64,000 nucleotides of DNA from Parafrankia sp041008525 (GTDB lineage Bacteria > Actinomycetota > Actinomycetes > Frankiales > Frankiaceae). The stretch covers positions 7,724-71,723 of the forward strand of contig NZ_JBFLUG010000029.1 in NCBI RefSeq assembly GCF_041008525.1, read 5' to 3'. Of the stretch, positions 1-8,981 are shown in pieces. Each line of letters starts with the position of its first letter. Within the stretch, counting starts at the first letter, position 1. Made by a program: the position numbers and the translations under genes. A model generated the notes under the pieces. That model was not told where the DNA came from and did not search any database. It saw nothing but the letters and a program-made list of their open reading frames with translations.

Positions 1-1229
1 GCACCGGTGGCGTCCGCGCCGCCGACGCCGTCGTCACCGACGACGAGCCGCAGCAGCGTGCCGTCGTAGCTGCCGGCGACCTGGGCGAACGTCGCGCCGG
101 CATGCTTGATCGTGTTGGCGAGGCACTCCACCACCGCGAAGTACGCGGCGGACTCCACCGGGTCGGGCAGCCGCCGGTCGATGGTGAGGGAGACCGTGAC
201 CGGCAGCGGGAGCGTCAGCGCGAGTGCCTCGACGGCGCCGGCGAGCCCGCGGTCGGCGAGCACCGGCGGATGGATGCCGCGCACCACCGCCCGCAGGTCC
301 TCCAGCGCGGAGACGGTCGTCGCGCGGGCCTCACGCAGCAGTTCGACCGCCGCCTCCGGGTCGCTGCCGACGAGCTTCTCGGCGAGGCCGACGCTCATGC
401 CGACGGCCGCGATCCGGGCCTGCGCCCCGTCGTGCAGGTCGCGTTCGATCCGCCGGATCTCGGCGGACGAGTGGTCGAGCGCCGCACTGCGCGTCTCCGT
501 CACCTGTTCGACCCGCCGTTCCAGCTCGGCGACCCGGGAGCCGCCGAGGATGCCCCGCTCCGTGAGCGCCCGGGCCCGGACCAGCACCGGGGTGACCAGC
601 CACCACACGTAGAGCGCGGGCCCGGAGAGCAGCGCCAGCAGCAGCCACACCCAGCCGGGATCGAGCACGAGCAGCAGCAGGTACATGACCGGCCCCGTCA
701 GCAGAGCCGGCGGAACGAGCGACATGGCGAAGCCACCGCTCGCGGAGAACCACAGGAAGGCCACGTCGCGCCAGCGGGCCCCATCCCGCAGCCAGTGCAA
801 CGGACGGGCCAGCAGGACGAGACCGGAGGTGTCTGCGTACTCGGCGGTGAGTCGATGGCCGAGCAGTGCGCCGCTGACGCGCCGATGGGCGGCGGTGAGC
901 GCGGCGGTCGCCGGCACCACCCCGAGGGCGAGGACGAGGCCGACGGTCAGCGGCCCCGACGCGACGGCGAGAACGGACAGGATCGCCAGGGCCAGCGACG
1001 GCGCCATCGACAGGGCGTAGCCGAGCGAGACGGCGGTCAGGCGGAGCCGCTCGCGCAGTGCGGCAGTGGTGACCGGTGCCAGGCCGATGCCACCGATCGG
1101 CGCGAGCAACCCGCGACGGCCCTCGGCCCCGCCGCCGACCACCTCGCGGTTCGCCGGACCAGCACTCGCCCGACCAGCGCTGACGGGACCAGCGCTGACG
1201 GGACCGGTGCTCACAGGACCGGTGCTCAC
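1..1229 (-). CDS. Sensor histidine kinase (HisKA_3/NarL type), 3' end cut by window edge
   Basis: About 409 residues are visible; the C-terminal end of the ATPase domain lies outside the window. The GTG start at 1229 overlaps the stop of the upstream permease gene (GTGA), so I infer translational coupling. The N-terminus carries imperfect STGPV/SAGPV repeats, followed by hydrophobic segments that form a membrane sensor domain. The dimerisation box around 420-480 reads IERDLHDGAQ, with the phospho-accepting His typical of HisKA_3 kinases (DesK/LiaS/NarX group). An ATPase region with DDGVGGAD is near the left edge. The kinase probably senses an envelope or drug signal handled by the adjacent ABC exporter and signals to a LuxR-type regulator expected just outside the window. 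The family call is firm; the signal is unknown. Confidence 0.88.
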   Translation of the reverse strand, partial: MSTGPVSTGPVSAGPVSAGRASAGPANREVVGGGAEGRRGLLAPIGGIGLAPVTTAALRERLRLTAVSLGYALSMAPSLALAILSVLAVASGPLTVGLVLALGVVPATAALTAAHRRVSGALLGHRLTAEYADTSGLVLLARPLHWLRDGARWRDVAFLWFSASGGFAMSLVPPALLTGPVMYLLLLVLDPGWVWLLLALLSGPALYVWWLVTPVLVRARALTERGILGGSRVAELERRVEQVTETRSAALDHSSAEIRRIERDLHDGAQARIAAVGMSVGLAEKLVGSDPEAAVELLREARATTVSALEDLRAVVRGIHPPVLADRGLAGAVEALALTLPLPVTVSLTIDRRLPDPVESAAYFAVVECLANTIKHAGATFAQVAGSYDGTLLRLVVGDDGVGGADATG

Positions 1230-2572
1230 GGAACCAGTATCGCGGCGGAGCGGGTGGCGCGGCGGACGAGTGTGCGCGCGGTGAGCATGGTCAGCGCGGC
1301 CACACCGGCGACGAGCAGGGGCGGTAGCCACAGCTGCCCGTCCGGCAGCACACCCTCGCCCCGCGCCAACCCGAACGGGATGATCGTGGCCAGCGACCCG
1401 ACCAGCCCGAGCACGACTCCGACCGCCGCCACCAGCGCGGCCTCGGCCACCACCGACCGCTCGATCTGCGCGCGGGTGCCGCCGACCAGCCACAGCTGGC
1501 GCAGCTCCGCCCGCCGGTGCGCGACCACCGCGGCGAACGAGTTGACCACCATGATCGCCGCGAACAGGCTGATCATGCCGACCACCACGTTGTTGAGCAG
1601 GTTGATCGTCTCGGTGCCTTCCGGTGGCTCCCCGACGAGCGTGCGCCCGTCCGCGCCGACCAGCATCAGCGTGCCGACCGCACCGGACGTCAGCACCACC
1701 ACCGGGCCGAGCACCCCGCCGAGCAGGTGCGCGCGCCGCGACGCGGTGTAGCCGGCCAGGTAACCGGCGCCGTCGCCACCGCCGAGGAAGGGGCGGGCCA
1801 GCCGGGCGCCGACCGGCAGCAGCAGCGGCCCGAGCAGGGCCAGCCCGACACCGACCAACAACGAGCTCGAGCCGGACGTCGCCATCGCGTCGTACGGGTC
1901 GTCGGAGTTGCCGCTCACCGTCACCGTGACGACACCCATGCCCAGCCCGTACGCGATCAGGACGAGCGCCAGCGCCACCCGCCACCGGCGGGTCGGACGT
2001 GCCCCGGCGAGGTCGTCGGCGGCGGTGACCGAGGCGGGCCCGCGGGTCGCCCGGCGGCCGGCGATCGCCGCCGCGACCAGGCAGACAGCCAGAATCCCCG
2101 CCACCGTGAGCGGCAGCGACACCGCGCCGCCGCCGAACTCGACATCGCTCACCACGTCGCCCGCGACCAGCGCGGCGAGCAGCGCCCGCCCGCCGGCGGC
2201 GGCGAGCAGCGCCCCGAGCGCCGCGGCCATCAGGCAGACCCCCAGCGTCTCCGCCCGCACCAGCCGGCGAGCCTGCCGCGGGGTGGCACCGATCGTGCGC
2301 AGCAGGCCGATCTCGACGTCGCGCTGGCCGACCGTCAGCCCGACCGTGGACGCGACCGAGAACAGCACGATCACCGCACCCCAGCCACCGACGACGGCGC
2401 CCATCACGGTGAGGGACTCCGCGTCCTGCGCCGGCACCGGGCCGGCGGCCGTCTCCACCAGCGTCGCGAACGACCCGACGAGCGCCGTGCCGAGCAGTAC
2501 GGCGACGAACGTGGCGGTGAACGCCGCGTAGCGGTGCCGCAGCGAGCGCACCGCAAGCCAGACCACGCCCAT
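1226..2572 (-). CDS. ABC transporter permease, FtsX/MacB-like
   Basis: About 448 residues with an FtsX-like architecture: a first transmembrane helix after the short cytosolic WLAVRSLRHRY start, a large soluble stretch, and groups of hydrophobic helices in the middle and at the end. I chose the ATG at 2572 because it overlaps the stop of the ATPase gene (TGATG); a GTG at 2584 is an in-frame alternative. With the ATPase it should form a mechanotransmission or export-type ABC complex in the cytoplasmic membrane. Neighbours form a three-gene coupled operon, ATPase then permease then sensor kinase, the arrangement typical of peptide-antibiotic sensing and resistance modules. The substrate cannot be read from sequence. 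Confidence 0.9.
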   Translation of the reverse strand: MGVVWLAVRSLRHRYAAFTATFVAVLLGTALVGSFATLVETAAGPVPAQDAESLTVMGAVVGGWGAVIVLFSVASTVGLTVGQRDVEIGLLRTIGATPRQARRLVRAETLGVCLMAAALGALLAAAGGRALLAALVAGDVVSDVEFGGGAVSLPLTVAGILAVCLVAAAIAGRRATRGPASVTAADDLAGARPTRRWRVALALVLIAYGLGMGVVTVTVSGNSDDPYDAMATSGSSSLLVGVGLALLGPLLLPVGARLARPFLGGGDGAGYLAGYTASRRAHLLGGVLGPVVVLTSGAVGTLMLVGADGRTLVGEPPEGTETINLLNNVVVGMISLFAAIMVVNSFAAVVAHRRAELRQLWLVGGTRAQIERSVVAEAALVAAVGVVLGLVGSLATIIPFGLARGEGVLPDGQLWLPPLLVAGVAALTMLTARTLVRRATRSAAILVP

Positions 2573-3315
2573 CACGCCACCCACTCGTCGAGACGGGCCA
2601 GCTGGCCGGCGACCGCGGTGGCGGTGGGGCGGTCCATCCGGCCCGCGACCCGCCCGTCCACCAGGAACAGCACCGTGTCGGCGTACGCCGCGGCGACCGG
2701 GTCGTGGGTGACCATGACGACGGTCTGGCCCAGCTCGTCGACACAGCCGCGCAGCAGCTCCAGCACGGACGCGGCCGTGGCCGAGTCCAGCGCGCCGGTC
2801 GGCTCGTCGGCGAGGATCACCGCCGGGTCCGCGACCAGCGCCCGCGCGATCGCGACCCGCTGCCGCTGCCCGCCCGACATCGCGGCCGGCAGGTGCCCGG
2901 CCCGCTCGCCGAGCCCGACCCGCTCCAGCAGGGCGCCCACCCGCACCCGGTCCGGACGCCGCCCGGCGAGGCGCAGCGGCAGGCCGACGTTCTGCGCGGC
3001 CGTCAGGTAGGGCATCAGGTGGAAGCCCTGGAAGACGAAGCCGATCCGCTCCCGACGCAGCCGGGTGCGGCGCTCCTCGTCCCAGTCGGTGATGTCCGCG
3101 CCGTCGAGCACCACCCGGCCGGACGTCGGCGGCTCCAGCCCCGCGGCACAGGTCAGGAAGGTGGACTTGCCCGAGCCCGAGGGTCCCATGACCGCGGTGA
3201 AGGTGCCGCGGGCGAAGGCCGCGGACACCCCGGCCAGCGCGGCGACCGAGCCGGTCCCCTCGCCGTAGGTGCGCGCCAGATCATGTACTTCGAGGACGGC
3301 GGTGGAGGCGTTCAA
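2572..3315 (-). CDS. ABC transporter ATP-binding protein (LolD/MacB type)
   Basis: 247 residues, a single nucleotide-binding domain. Walker A GPSGSGKST, signature MSGGQRQR and Walker B VILADEPTGALD are intact, and the DEPTGALD form is typical of the LolD/MacB/FtsE class. The start is a TTG at 3315, supported by a GGGAG Shine-Dalgarno about six bases upstream. It is the first gene of the operon and powers the permease that overlaps its stop codon. The upstream 130-bp gap up to the helR-like gene should hold its promoter. Confidence 0.93.
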   Translation of the reverse strand: MNASTAVLEVHDLARTYGEGTGSVAALAGVSAAFARGTFTAVMGPSGSGKSTFLTCAAGLEPPTSGRVVLDGADITDWDEERRTRLRRERIGFVFQGFHLMPYLTAAQNVGLPLRLAGRRPDRVRVGALLERVGLGERAGHLPAAMSGGQRQRVAIARALVADPAVILADEPTGALDSATAASVLELLRGCVDELGQTVVMVTHDPVAAAYADTVLFLVDGRVAGRMDRPTATAVAGQLARLDEWVA

Positions 3316-3411
3316 CGTGTGCTCCCAGGGGTGGAAGGCCGGTGTGAACCTGCACCCACGACGTTATGGATCATGCTCCTCCCGGTCGATGGGCCCAGAC
3401 CGCGTCCTGCC

Positions 3412-3429
3412 GGTGGGGTTCTCCCCACC
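3412..3429. terminator. GGTGGGG-TTCT-CCCCACC hairpin
   Basis: A perfect 7-bp stem with a four-base loop lies just past the end of the helR-like gene on the minus strand. No U-tract follows, which is common in high-GC actinobacteria. I infer it ends the helR transcript before the ABC operon promoter. Confidence 0.5.
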
Positions 3430-3447
3430 CCCGGCCCGCTCCCCTGG

Positions 3448-5610
3448 CTAGAGGGGCCGCCCGCCGCCGGGCTCCGCCAGCTCCGCGGGAGGGTCACCGA
3501 CGGCGACGACGACCAGTGAGGTCACCGTGCGGGTGAGCGCGACGTAGAGACGACGCAGCCCGTGCGTCCGCAATGGCTCGCCCTCGATGACGGCGGCCGG
3601 GTCGGCCAGCACCACGTGGTCGAACTCCAGCCCCTTCGCCAGGGAGGCCGGTACCAGTGACACCCGATGGGGAGCGGTGTCGCCCGTCAGCTCGACGAAG
3701 GGCAGCCCGGCGGCGCGCAGCGCCGCACCGATCACGGCCGTCTGCCCGTCGGGCACCACCACCGCCGTCGAGCCCTCGTGCGCCAGCACCCGGCGGGCGT
3801 ACGCCGCCACCTCCGCCGCGAGCGTGCCCGAGGCTGCCCGCACCACCGTCAGCGCACCCGCCACGCTCCGGACCGAGGTCGCCGCCGGCACGCTCGCCGC
3901 GATGTGCGGCAGCAGCCGGTTCGCGAACTCCAGGACCTGCGCGGGCACCCGGTGACTGCGTTCGAGCACCTCAAGATGCGCGGCTGGTTTGCCGAGGTGG
4001 CCCAGCGTGGTCGCCCAGGAGCCCGCGGCCCAGGCGGTGGTCCCCTGCGCCAGGTCGCCCAGGACGGTCAGCGACCCGTCCGCGCACCGGCGCCCGATCG
4101 CCCGGCACTGCATCGCCGACAGGTCCTGGGCCTCGTCGACGATCACATGGCCGTAGCCGGGGACGCGCTCGATCAGGTTCCGCGCCTCGTCGACGCAGTA
4201 GGCGTCCGCCAGCGACCACCGGGTGGTGCGGGCACGGGAGGCGGCGTGGGCGTCGAGCAGAAGAGCCTGCTCGGCCCGCGTCAGCACGCCGTCGGCCGCC
4301 GCGGCCAGGAAGGGCGGGTCCGTCAGCAGCCGGCGGACGAGCTTCGCGCCGTCGGCCTTCGGCCAGATCGCCTCGACGGCCTCGCGGACCGCCCGCCCGC
4401 GGGCGAGTGTCTCGATCCCGCCGTCGCTGATGTGCGTTCCGGCAAGCTCCGCCCGCCGCGCCGCCGCGGCGGCGATCCGCCGGGCGAACATGGCCCGGCC
4501 GGCGCCGTACCCGAAGGCGCCCGAGCGGGTCGCGCGGAGCAGGTCCGCGACATCGTCCGCGCCGACCGTCCAGCGGCCCTCCCGCGCGGCCACCGTGACG
4601 GGCCCGGTCACGTCGCCGATGGCGCCGTGGAGGGCGCGGTGGATCACGACGGCCATCCGCGCGTCGCCCTTCAGCGCCGCGACGTCGTCCGGGTCCGTGG
4701 CCCGCACGGGTGTGCCGTCCAGAAGGTCGCCCACGCTGCGCTGCTCGACGGTGAACTCCCCCAGCGTCGGCAGCACCGCCGCGATGTACCCGAGGAAGGC
4801 GCGGTTGGGACCGACGACGAGGACGCCCGAGCGCCGCAGTCGCTCGCGGTACGTGTACAGCAGGTACGCGGCCCGGTGCAGGCCCACGGCGGTCTTGCCC
4901 GTCCCCGGAGCACCCTGGACGCAGATGCTCACCTCGAGGTCCGCCCGGACGATCTCGTCCTGCTCCGGCTGGATCGTCGCGACGATGTCCCGCATCGGCC
5001 CGGACCGGGGCCGCTGGATCTCCCGCTCCAGCAGGCTCCCACCGGCCCCCTCGCCCGCCCCGTCCGCCGCTCCGGGGCCATCGGGGCCATCGGGCTGGAG
5101 CACCTCGTCCTCGAAGGCGGTGAGCTCTCCGTCCACAAAACCGAAGCGGCGCCGCGCGCGGACGTCCATCGGGTCGGCCCGGTGCGCGCGGTAGAACGGG
5201 CGGGCCACACCGGCCCGCCAGTCGACCACCAGGGGATCGTCGCCCGCGTCCTCCCGGACATGGCGGCGCCCGAGGTACACCGGCTGGGCCGGCACCGCGG
5301 AGGATTCGCCGGTCCGGTAGTCGAGACGTCCGAAGAACAGCGGCACCGCGCCGTCGTGCGCGGTGAAGGTGGCCAGCCGGCGTGCCTTGTCGGCCCGCAG
5401 GTACGCGATCGTCACCTTGTCCACGACCGGGTCTCCGCCGGGGATGTCGGTGTCCCGTGCCTGCTCGTGCATCCCGCGCAGTGCACGCAGGCCACGTCGC
5501 AGGTACGCGCGCTCCGCCGACAGCTCCTCGGTGTTCTCGGTGTTCTCGGCGTTCTCGGAGCTCTCGGCGTTCTCGGCGCTCTCGGCGTTCTCCGCGTTCT
5601 CGGCGTTCAT
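3448..5610 (-). CDS. helR: HelD-family RNA polymerase recycling ATPase (HelR-like)
   Basis: 720 residues, a superfamily 1 UvrD-like ATPase of the HelD group. Walker A GAPGTGKT lies at residues 233-240 and Walker B HVIVDEAQDLSAMQ in the middle; the N-terminal region with a helical arm is typical of HelD rather than UvrD. HelD proteins bind RNA polymerase and dislodge it from DNA, and actinobacterial HelR is known to remove rifamycin-bound polymerase and give tolerance. The ATG at 5610 has AGGAG just upstream. The first 30 residues are a low-complexity run of E-N-A/T units (ENAE, ESAEN), mirrored by 9-12 base DNA repeats. A TetR gene lies 42 bp upstream in the same direction, possibly cotranscribed. 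I looked for the rifamycin-associated element upstream and did not see it, so the helR name rests on overall similarity. Confidence 0.82.
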   Translation of the reverse strand: MNAENAENAESAENAESSENAENTENTEELSAERAYLRRGLRALRGMHEQARDTDIPGGDPVVDKVTIAYLRADKARRLATFTAHDGAVPLFFGRLDYRTGESSAVPAQPVYLGRRHVREDAGDDPLVVDWRAGVARPFYRAHRADPMDVRARRRFGFVDGELTAFEDEVLQPDGPDGPGAADGAGEGAGGSLLEREIQRPRSGPMRDIVATIQPEQDEIVRADLEVSICVQGAPGTGKTAVGLHRAAYLLYTYRERLRRSGVLVVGPNRAFLGYIAAVLPTLGEFTVEQRSVGDLLDGTPVRATDPDDVAALKGDARMAVVIHRALHGAIGDVTGPVTVAAREGRWTVGADDVADLLRATRSGAFGYGAGRAMFARRIAAAAARRAELAGTHISDGGIETLARGRAVREAVEAIWPKADGAKLVRRLLTDPPFLAAAADGVLTRAEQALLLDAHAASRARTTRWSLADAYCVDEARNLIERVPGYGHVIVDEAQDLSAMQCRAIGRRCADGSLTVLGDLAQGTTAWAAGSWATTLGHLGKPAAHLEVLERSHRVPAQVLEFANRLLPHIAASVPAATSVRSVAGALTVVRAASGTLAAEVAAYARRVLAHEGSTAVVVPDGQTAVIGAALRAAGLPFVELTGDTAPHRVSLVPASLAKGLEFDHVVLADPAAVIEGEPLRTHGLRRLYVALTRTVTSLVVVAVGDPPAELAEPGGGRPL

Positions 5611-5652
5611 CGGAACTCCTGACCTCCGTCCGGGCAGCTGCGTCCCGCGGGT

Positions 5653-6342
5653 TCACGCGAACTCGGACAGCCCCTTCCGCAGCGCCCCGAAGGCCAGCCG
5701 GGCCTCCGTGACGGCGTCGGGGAGAACGTCGGCGGCGACGGCCCGGGGCTCGGAGAGCCGGCGCCAGTTCTCCCGGGCGAGCACGCGGCGGACGGCCAGG
5801 ATCTGGCTCGCTGCCAGGGCCGCGGCGAGATCACCAGCGGTCGGCACGGCCTCGCCGAGGGCGGCCGCCAGTGCCTCCTCGTCCCGCGCCGCGTACTGCG
5901 CCACCCGCCCGGCCAGGCTCGGGGTGGCAAAGACCATCCCGTGGAAGGCGAGGACCTCCGGGTGGTCGTTGAGACCGGTCACCGGGTCATGCCGCGCCAG
6001 GCCGGCGAGGAGGTGCTCCTCCAGCGCGGGCAGCGGCGCGGTGCCTGGCGGCCGGGCCCGTACCACCCGGGCGGCCTCGCCGTCATGGTCGGCGATGCGA
6101 TGGAGGACGAGGTCCTCCTTGGTGGGGAAGTACGCGAACAGCGTCGGTTTCGAGACCTCCGCCGCGGCTGCCACCTCGGCGACGGACACGTTGTCGAACC
6201 CGCGCTCAAGGAACAGCGCGATGGCCGCCGCCGACAGTGCGTCGTGGGTGCGCTGCTTCTTCCGCTCCCGCAGCCCTACCGGCTCCCGGGTCACCGCGGG
6301 CGCCGGGTCACATCCCGCCCACCGGTGCCGCCCTTCGCCCAC
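5653..6342 (-). CDS. TetR/AcrR family regulator
   Basis: 229 residues with the GTG start at 6342; another in-frame GTG at 6294 would drop 16 non-conserved residues. The N-terminal helix-turn-helix reads VSVAEVAAAAEVSKPTLFAYFPTKE, a textbook TetR DNA-binding domain, followed by an all-helical ligand domain. It lies 42 bp upstream of the helR-like gene on the same strand and 340 bp divergent from an MFS exporter, so either could be its target. The ligand is unknown. Confidence 0.9.
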   Translation of the reverse strand: MGEGRHRWAGCDPAPAVTREPVGLRERKKQRTHDALSAAAIALFLERGFDNVSVAEVAAAAEVSKPTLFAYFPTKEDLVLHRIADHDGEAARVVRARPPGTAPLPALEEHLLAGLARHDPVTGLNDHPEVLAFHGMVFATPSLAGRVAQYAARDEEALAAALGEAVPTAGDLAAALAASQILAVRRVLARENWRRLSEPRAVAADVLPDAVTEARLAFGALRKGLSEFA

Positions 6343-6682
6343 CCGTCAGCCGACGGGCTCTCCGACCTGGCCCGTGACCGGTTCCACGACCTCTTCCGCT
6401 ACCTCTTCCACGGCCGGCCTCCCGGCCCACACCTGGGCGCATCCCTGGCACCTCCACCGATCACGACCGACCCGCGATCAATCCACGGCCCGTCGAAAAA
6501 ATCTTTACCGAGTCATTTATTTGCCTCGGATCGTACCTGAACCCGGTAAGGAGAAGTCCGGCCGCCAGGTGTCCACCTTGACAGGTAGCGGAATATGGAT
6601 TCCACTTCTCGGTGGTCGAGGCGGATGCCCGCCGGCCAGGGCGGCCGCCTGGTGCTCCGGGGCGGCGCGGAAGGGGTAATGA
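6343..6682. promoter_or_regulatory. Divergent intergenic region between TetR and MFS genes
   Basis: 340 bp without a plausible gene. It is locally AT-richer around 6495-6535 (an A6 run and TTTATTTG), where promoters would be expected. I see no long palindrome. The MFS start at 6683 has AAGGGG at 6671-6676. Confidence 0.4.
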
Positions 6683-8131
6683 ATGGGACCCGGTACCTAC
6701 CGGTTGACCTTCGGGGTCGTCATGGCGGGGACGGCGGCGTTCGCGCTGCTGCAGTCGCTCGTCGGTCCGGTGCTGCCGACGATCCAGCGGGAGCTGCACA
6801 CCGACCAGAACACGGTCACCTGGGTGATGACCTCCTATCTCCTCGCGGCCTCGGTGGCCACGCCGATCCTCGGCCGCGTCGGCGACATGATCGGCAAGAA
6901 GAAGGTCTTCGTCTTCGCCCTGCTGCTCCTCGGCCTGGGTGCGCTCGTGTCGGCGCTGGCCACGGGCATCGGGCTGATGATCGTCGGTCGGGTGATCCAG
7001 GGGTGCGGCGGTGCGATCCTGCCGCTCTCCTTCGGGATCCTGCGCGACGAGCTGCCCGCGGAGAAGCTCGGCTCCGCCGTCGGCGTCGTGGCCGCGCTGA
7101 CCGCCGTCGGCGGCGGGGTCGGTCTGGTGCTCGCCGGTCCGATCGAGTCGGCCTTCGGCTATCACTGGCTGTTCTGGGCGCCGATGATCGTCATTCTGCT
7201 CGCCGCGGCCGCCGCCGCGAAGTTCGTCCCGGAGTCGCGCAACCGCAGGCCCGGGCGGGTCAGCTGGTTCGGCGGCGTCCTGCTCGCGGGCTGGCTCATC
7301 GCCCTGCTGCTCGGCGTCAGCGAAGGCAGGAACTGGGGCTGGACGTCGCCGGCGGTCCTGGGGCTGTTCGCCGCGGCGCTCGTGCTGGGCGCCCTGTGGC
7401 TGATCTCCGAGGACCGTGCCCGCGAGCCGCTGATCGACCTGAAGATGATGCGGCTGCGCCCGGTGTGGACGGCGAACCTCGTGGCTCTGCTGTTCGGCAT
7501 GGGCCTGTACGGGACGATGTCGTTCCTGCCGGCGTTCCTGCAGACGCCGACCAGCACCGGCTACGGCCTGGGAGCAAGCGTCACCGAGTCCGGTCTCTAC
7601 GCCCTGCCCATGACGCTCACGATGTTCCTCATGAGCATGGTCAGCGGGCGGGTGACGGCGGCGGTCGGGTCGCGGGTCGCGGTGGTCGGCGGGTCACTGC
7701 TCAGCGTTCTCCCGCTGGTCATGTTCGCCTACGTCAACGACCACGCCTGGCAGATCGTGCTCGCGTCCTCGTTGTTCGGCGTGGGGATGGGGTTCGTCTT
7801 CGCCGCGATGGCGAACATCATCGTCGAGTCCGTCCCGCCGACGCAGACCGCGGTGGCGAGCGGCATGAACGCGAACATCCGGACCATCGGCGGCTCGATC
7901 GGCGCCGCCGTGATGGCGGTGCTGGTCGCCGGCGGCGCGAGCGCGGGCGGGCTGCCCCAGGCGAGCGGCTACAGCCACGGGTTCCTGTTCCTCGCCGTGG
8001 CGAGCGCTGTCGCCGCCCTGGTGGCGTTGCTCATTCCCCGCGTCAGGAACGAGACTGTCATTCTGAGGCGCTCGGGCGCCCACGAGCATCCGGAGACGGC
8101 GCTCGTCGCCGGGGCCGAGCTGGTCGACTAG
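6683..8131 (+). CDS. MFS transporter, DHA2 (14-TM) family
   Basis: 482 residues, nearly all hydrophobic helices, with the DHA2/EmrB-QacA pattern. The motif A region GRVGDMIGKKKVF lies between TM2 and TM3, and a motif C-like glycine-rich helix around TTGGSIG/AVGGGVG follows. It should be a proton-driven drug or metabolite exporter in the cytoplasmic membrane. The ATG at 6683 has AAGGGG seven bases upstream. A TetR gene follows 58 bp downstream on the same strand, so the pair is probably an exporter-regulator operon. The substrate is unknown. Confidence 0.92.
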   Translation: MGPGTYRLTFGVVMAGTAAFALLQSLVGPVLPTIQRELHTDQNTVTWVMTSYLLAASVATPILGRVGDMIGKKKVFVFALLLLGLGALVSALATGIGLMIVGRVIQGCGGAILPLSFGILRDELPAEKLGSAVGVVAALTAVGGGVGLVLAGPIESAFGYHWLFWAPMIVILLAAAAAAKFVPESRNRRPGRVSWFGGVLLAGWLIALLLGVSEGRNWGWTSPAVLGLFAAALVLGALWLISEDRAREPLIDLKMMRLRPVWTANLVALLFGMGLYGTMSFLPAFLQTPTSTGYGLGASVTESGLYALPMTLTMFLMSMVSGRVTAAVGSRVAVVGGSLLSVLPLVMFAYVNDHAWQIVLASSLFGVGMGFVFAAMANIIVESVPPTQTAVASGMNANIRTIGGSIGAAVMAVLVAGGASAGGLPQASGYSHGFLFLAVASAVAALVALLIPRVRNETVILRRSGAHEHPETALVAGAELVD

Positions 8132-8189
8132 CGGAGGCTCCGACGGCCCCGCGGCCGAGGCCGGTCGACCAGCCAGCAGGAGGGGACGC

Positions 8190-8867
8190 ATGAGCAGCCT
8201 GAGCGCACCGGCACCGGCACCGGCACCGGCCGACGGCAGCCCGGCGGGTGGGTCCGGCGACCAGCCGGTGGGCGGGGCCGGCGCCCGGCCGCCTCGCCTG
8301 CGGCAGGACGCGGCGCGCAACCGCGACCGGATCATCAGCGCCGCCTGCGCCGTCTTCGCCGAGCGCGGCCTCGACGCCTGCGTGGAGGACATCGCCCGCC
8401 GGGCCGGGGTGGGGGTCGGCACGCTCTACCGCCGGTTCCCCACCAAGGAGCATCTGCTCCGCCAGATCGCCGAGGATCTGCTGCGCGAGCTGTTGGACGG
8501 TGCCCGCGCCGAGCTCGGTGCCGCCGACGGCGCGGGCCTGGAGCGGACGCTGCGCCAGTGCGCGCTTCTGCAGGTCAGCAAGCGCGGCTACATGATGCGG
8601 GCGTTCGACACGGCGATGCCCGACGAGCTGCGCACCGCGTTCCGCGCGACGCTCGGCGAACTGCTCACCGCGGCCCAGGCCGCCGGCGCGATCCGCCCGG
8701 ACGTCACCACGCTGGACGTCGTCATGATTCTCTGGTCGCTCCGCGGCGTGATCGACATGTCCGCCGACACCAGCCCGGCGGCCGTCCAGCGCTACATGGA
8801 TCTGCTGCTGGCGGCGCTGCGCCCCGGGGGCGCCCCGCTCACGCATCCACCCGTCACCAACATCTGA
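8190..8867 (+). CDS. TetR/AcrR family regulator
   Basis: 225 residues. A strong AGGAGGGG ribosome binding site precedes the ATG. The N-terminal 45 residues are Ala/Pro/Gly-rich (APAPAPAPAD from a CCGGCA DNA repeat), then a TetR helix-turn-helix with CVEDIARRAGVGVGTLYRRFPTKEH. The C-terminal domain resembles the large class with a TetR_C-type helical core (YMMRAFDTAMPDELR). It probably represses the MFS gene immediately upstream. Confidence 0.92.
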   Translation: MSSLSAPAPAPAPADGSPAGGSGDQPVGGAGARPPRLRQDAARNRDRIISAACAVFAERGLDACVEDIARRAGVGVGTLYRRFPTKEHLLRQIAEDLLRELLDGARAELGAADGAGLERTLRQCALLQVSKRGYMMRAFDTAMPDELRTAFRATLGELLTAAQAAGAIRPDVTTLDVVMILWSLRGVIDMSADTSPAAVQRYMDLLLAALRPGGAPLTHPPVTNI

Positions 8868-8887
8868 CAGCCCGCGCGTTCGGAGAC

Positions 8888-8907
8888 CGCACTGTCCAGG
8901 CAGTGCG
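8888..8907. terminator. CGCACTG-TCCAGG-CAGTGCG hairpin
   Basis: A perfect 7-bp stem with a 6-base loop, 21 bases after the TetR stop. It is the first of two stacked hairpins between convergent genes. Confidence 0.6.
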
Positions 8908-8926
8908 ACGGCTCCGGAACGCGTAC

Positions 8927-8966
8927 GGCCCGGCCCGGCGCCTCACGACGCCAGCCGGGCCGGGCC
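8927..8966. terminator. Long GC hairpin, probable bidirectional terminator
   Basis: Thirteen-base perfect arms GGCCCGGCCCGGC and GCCGGGCCGGGCC enclose a 14-base loop. It lies between convergent transcription units (TetR on plus, MFS on minus). No U-tract is present. Confidence 0.65.
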
Positions 8967-8981
8967 GGTACCTGGATCGCG

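Noticed and set aside
102..1751. 549-codon open frame on the plus strand
   Set aside because: It is antisense to the sensor kinase and permease genes; high GC gives long shadow frames and the protein is Arg/Gly/Asp-rich without family features.
5611..5652. Rifamycin-associated element upstream of helR
   Set aside because: I looked here and in the neighbouring gaps for the GGGGCTTGCGGCAAGGCCC-type palindrome and did not see it.
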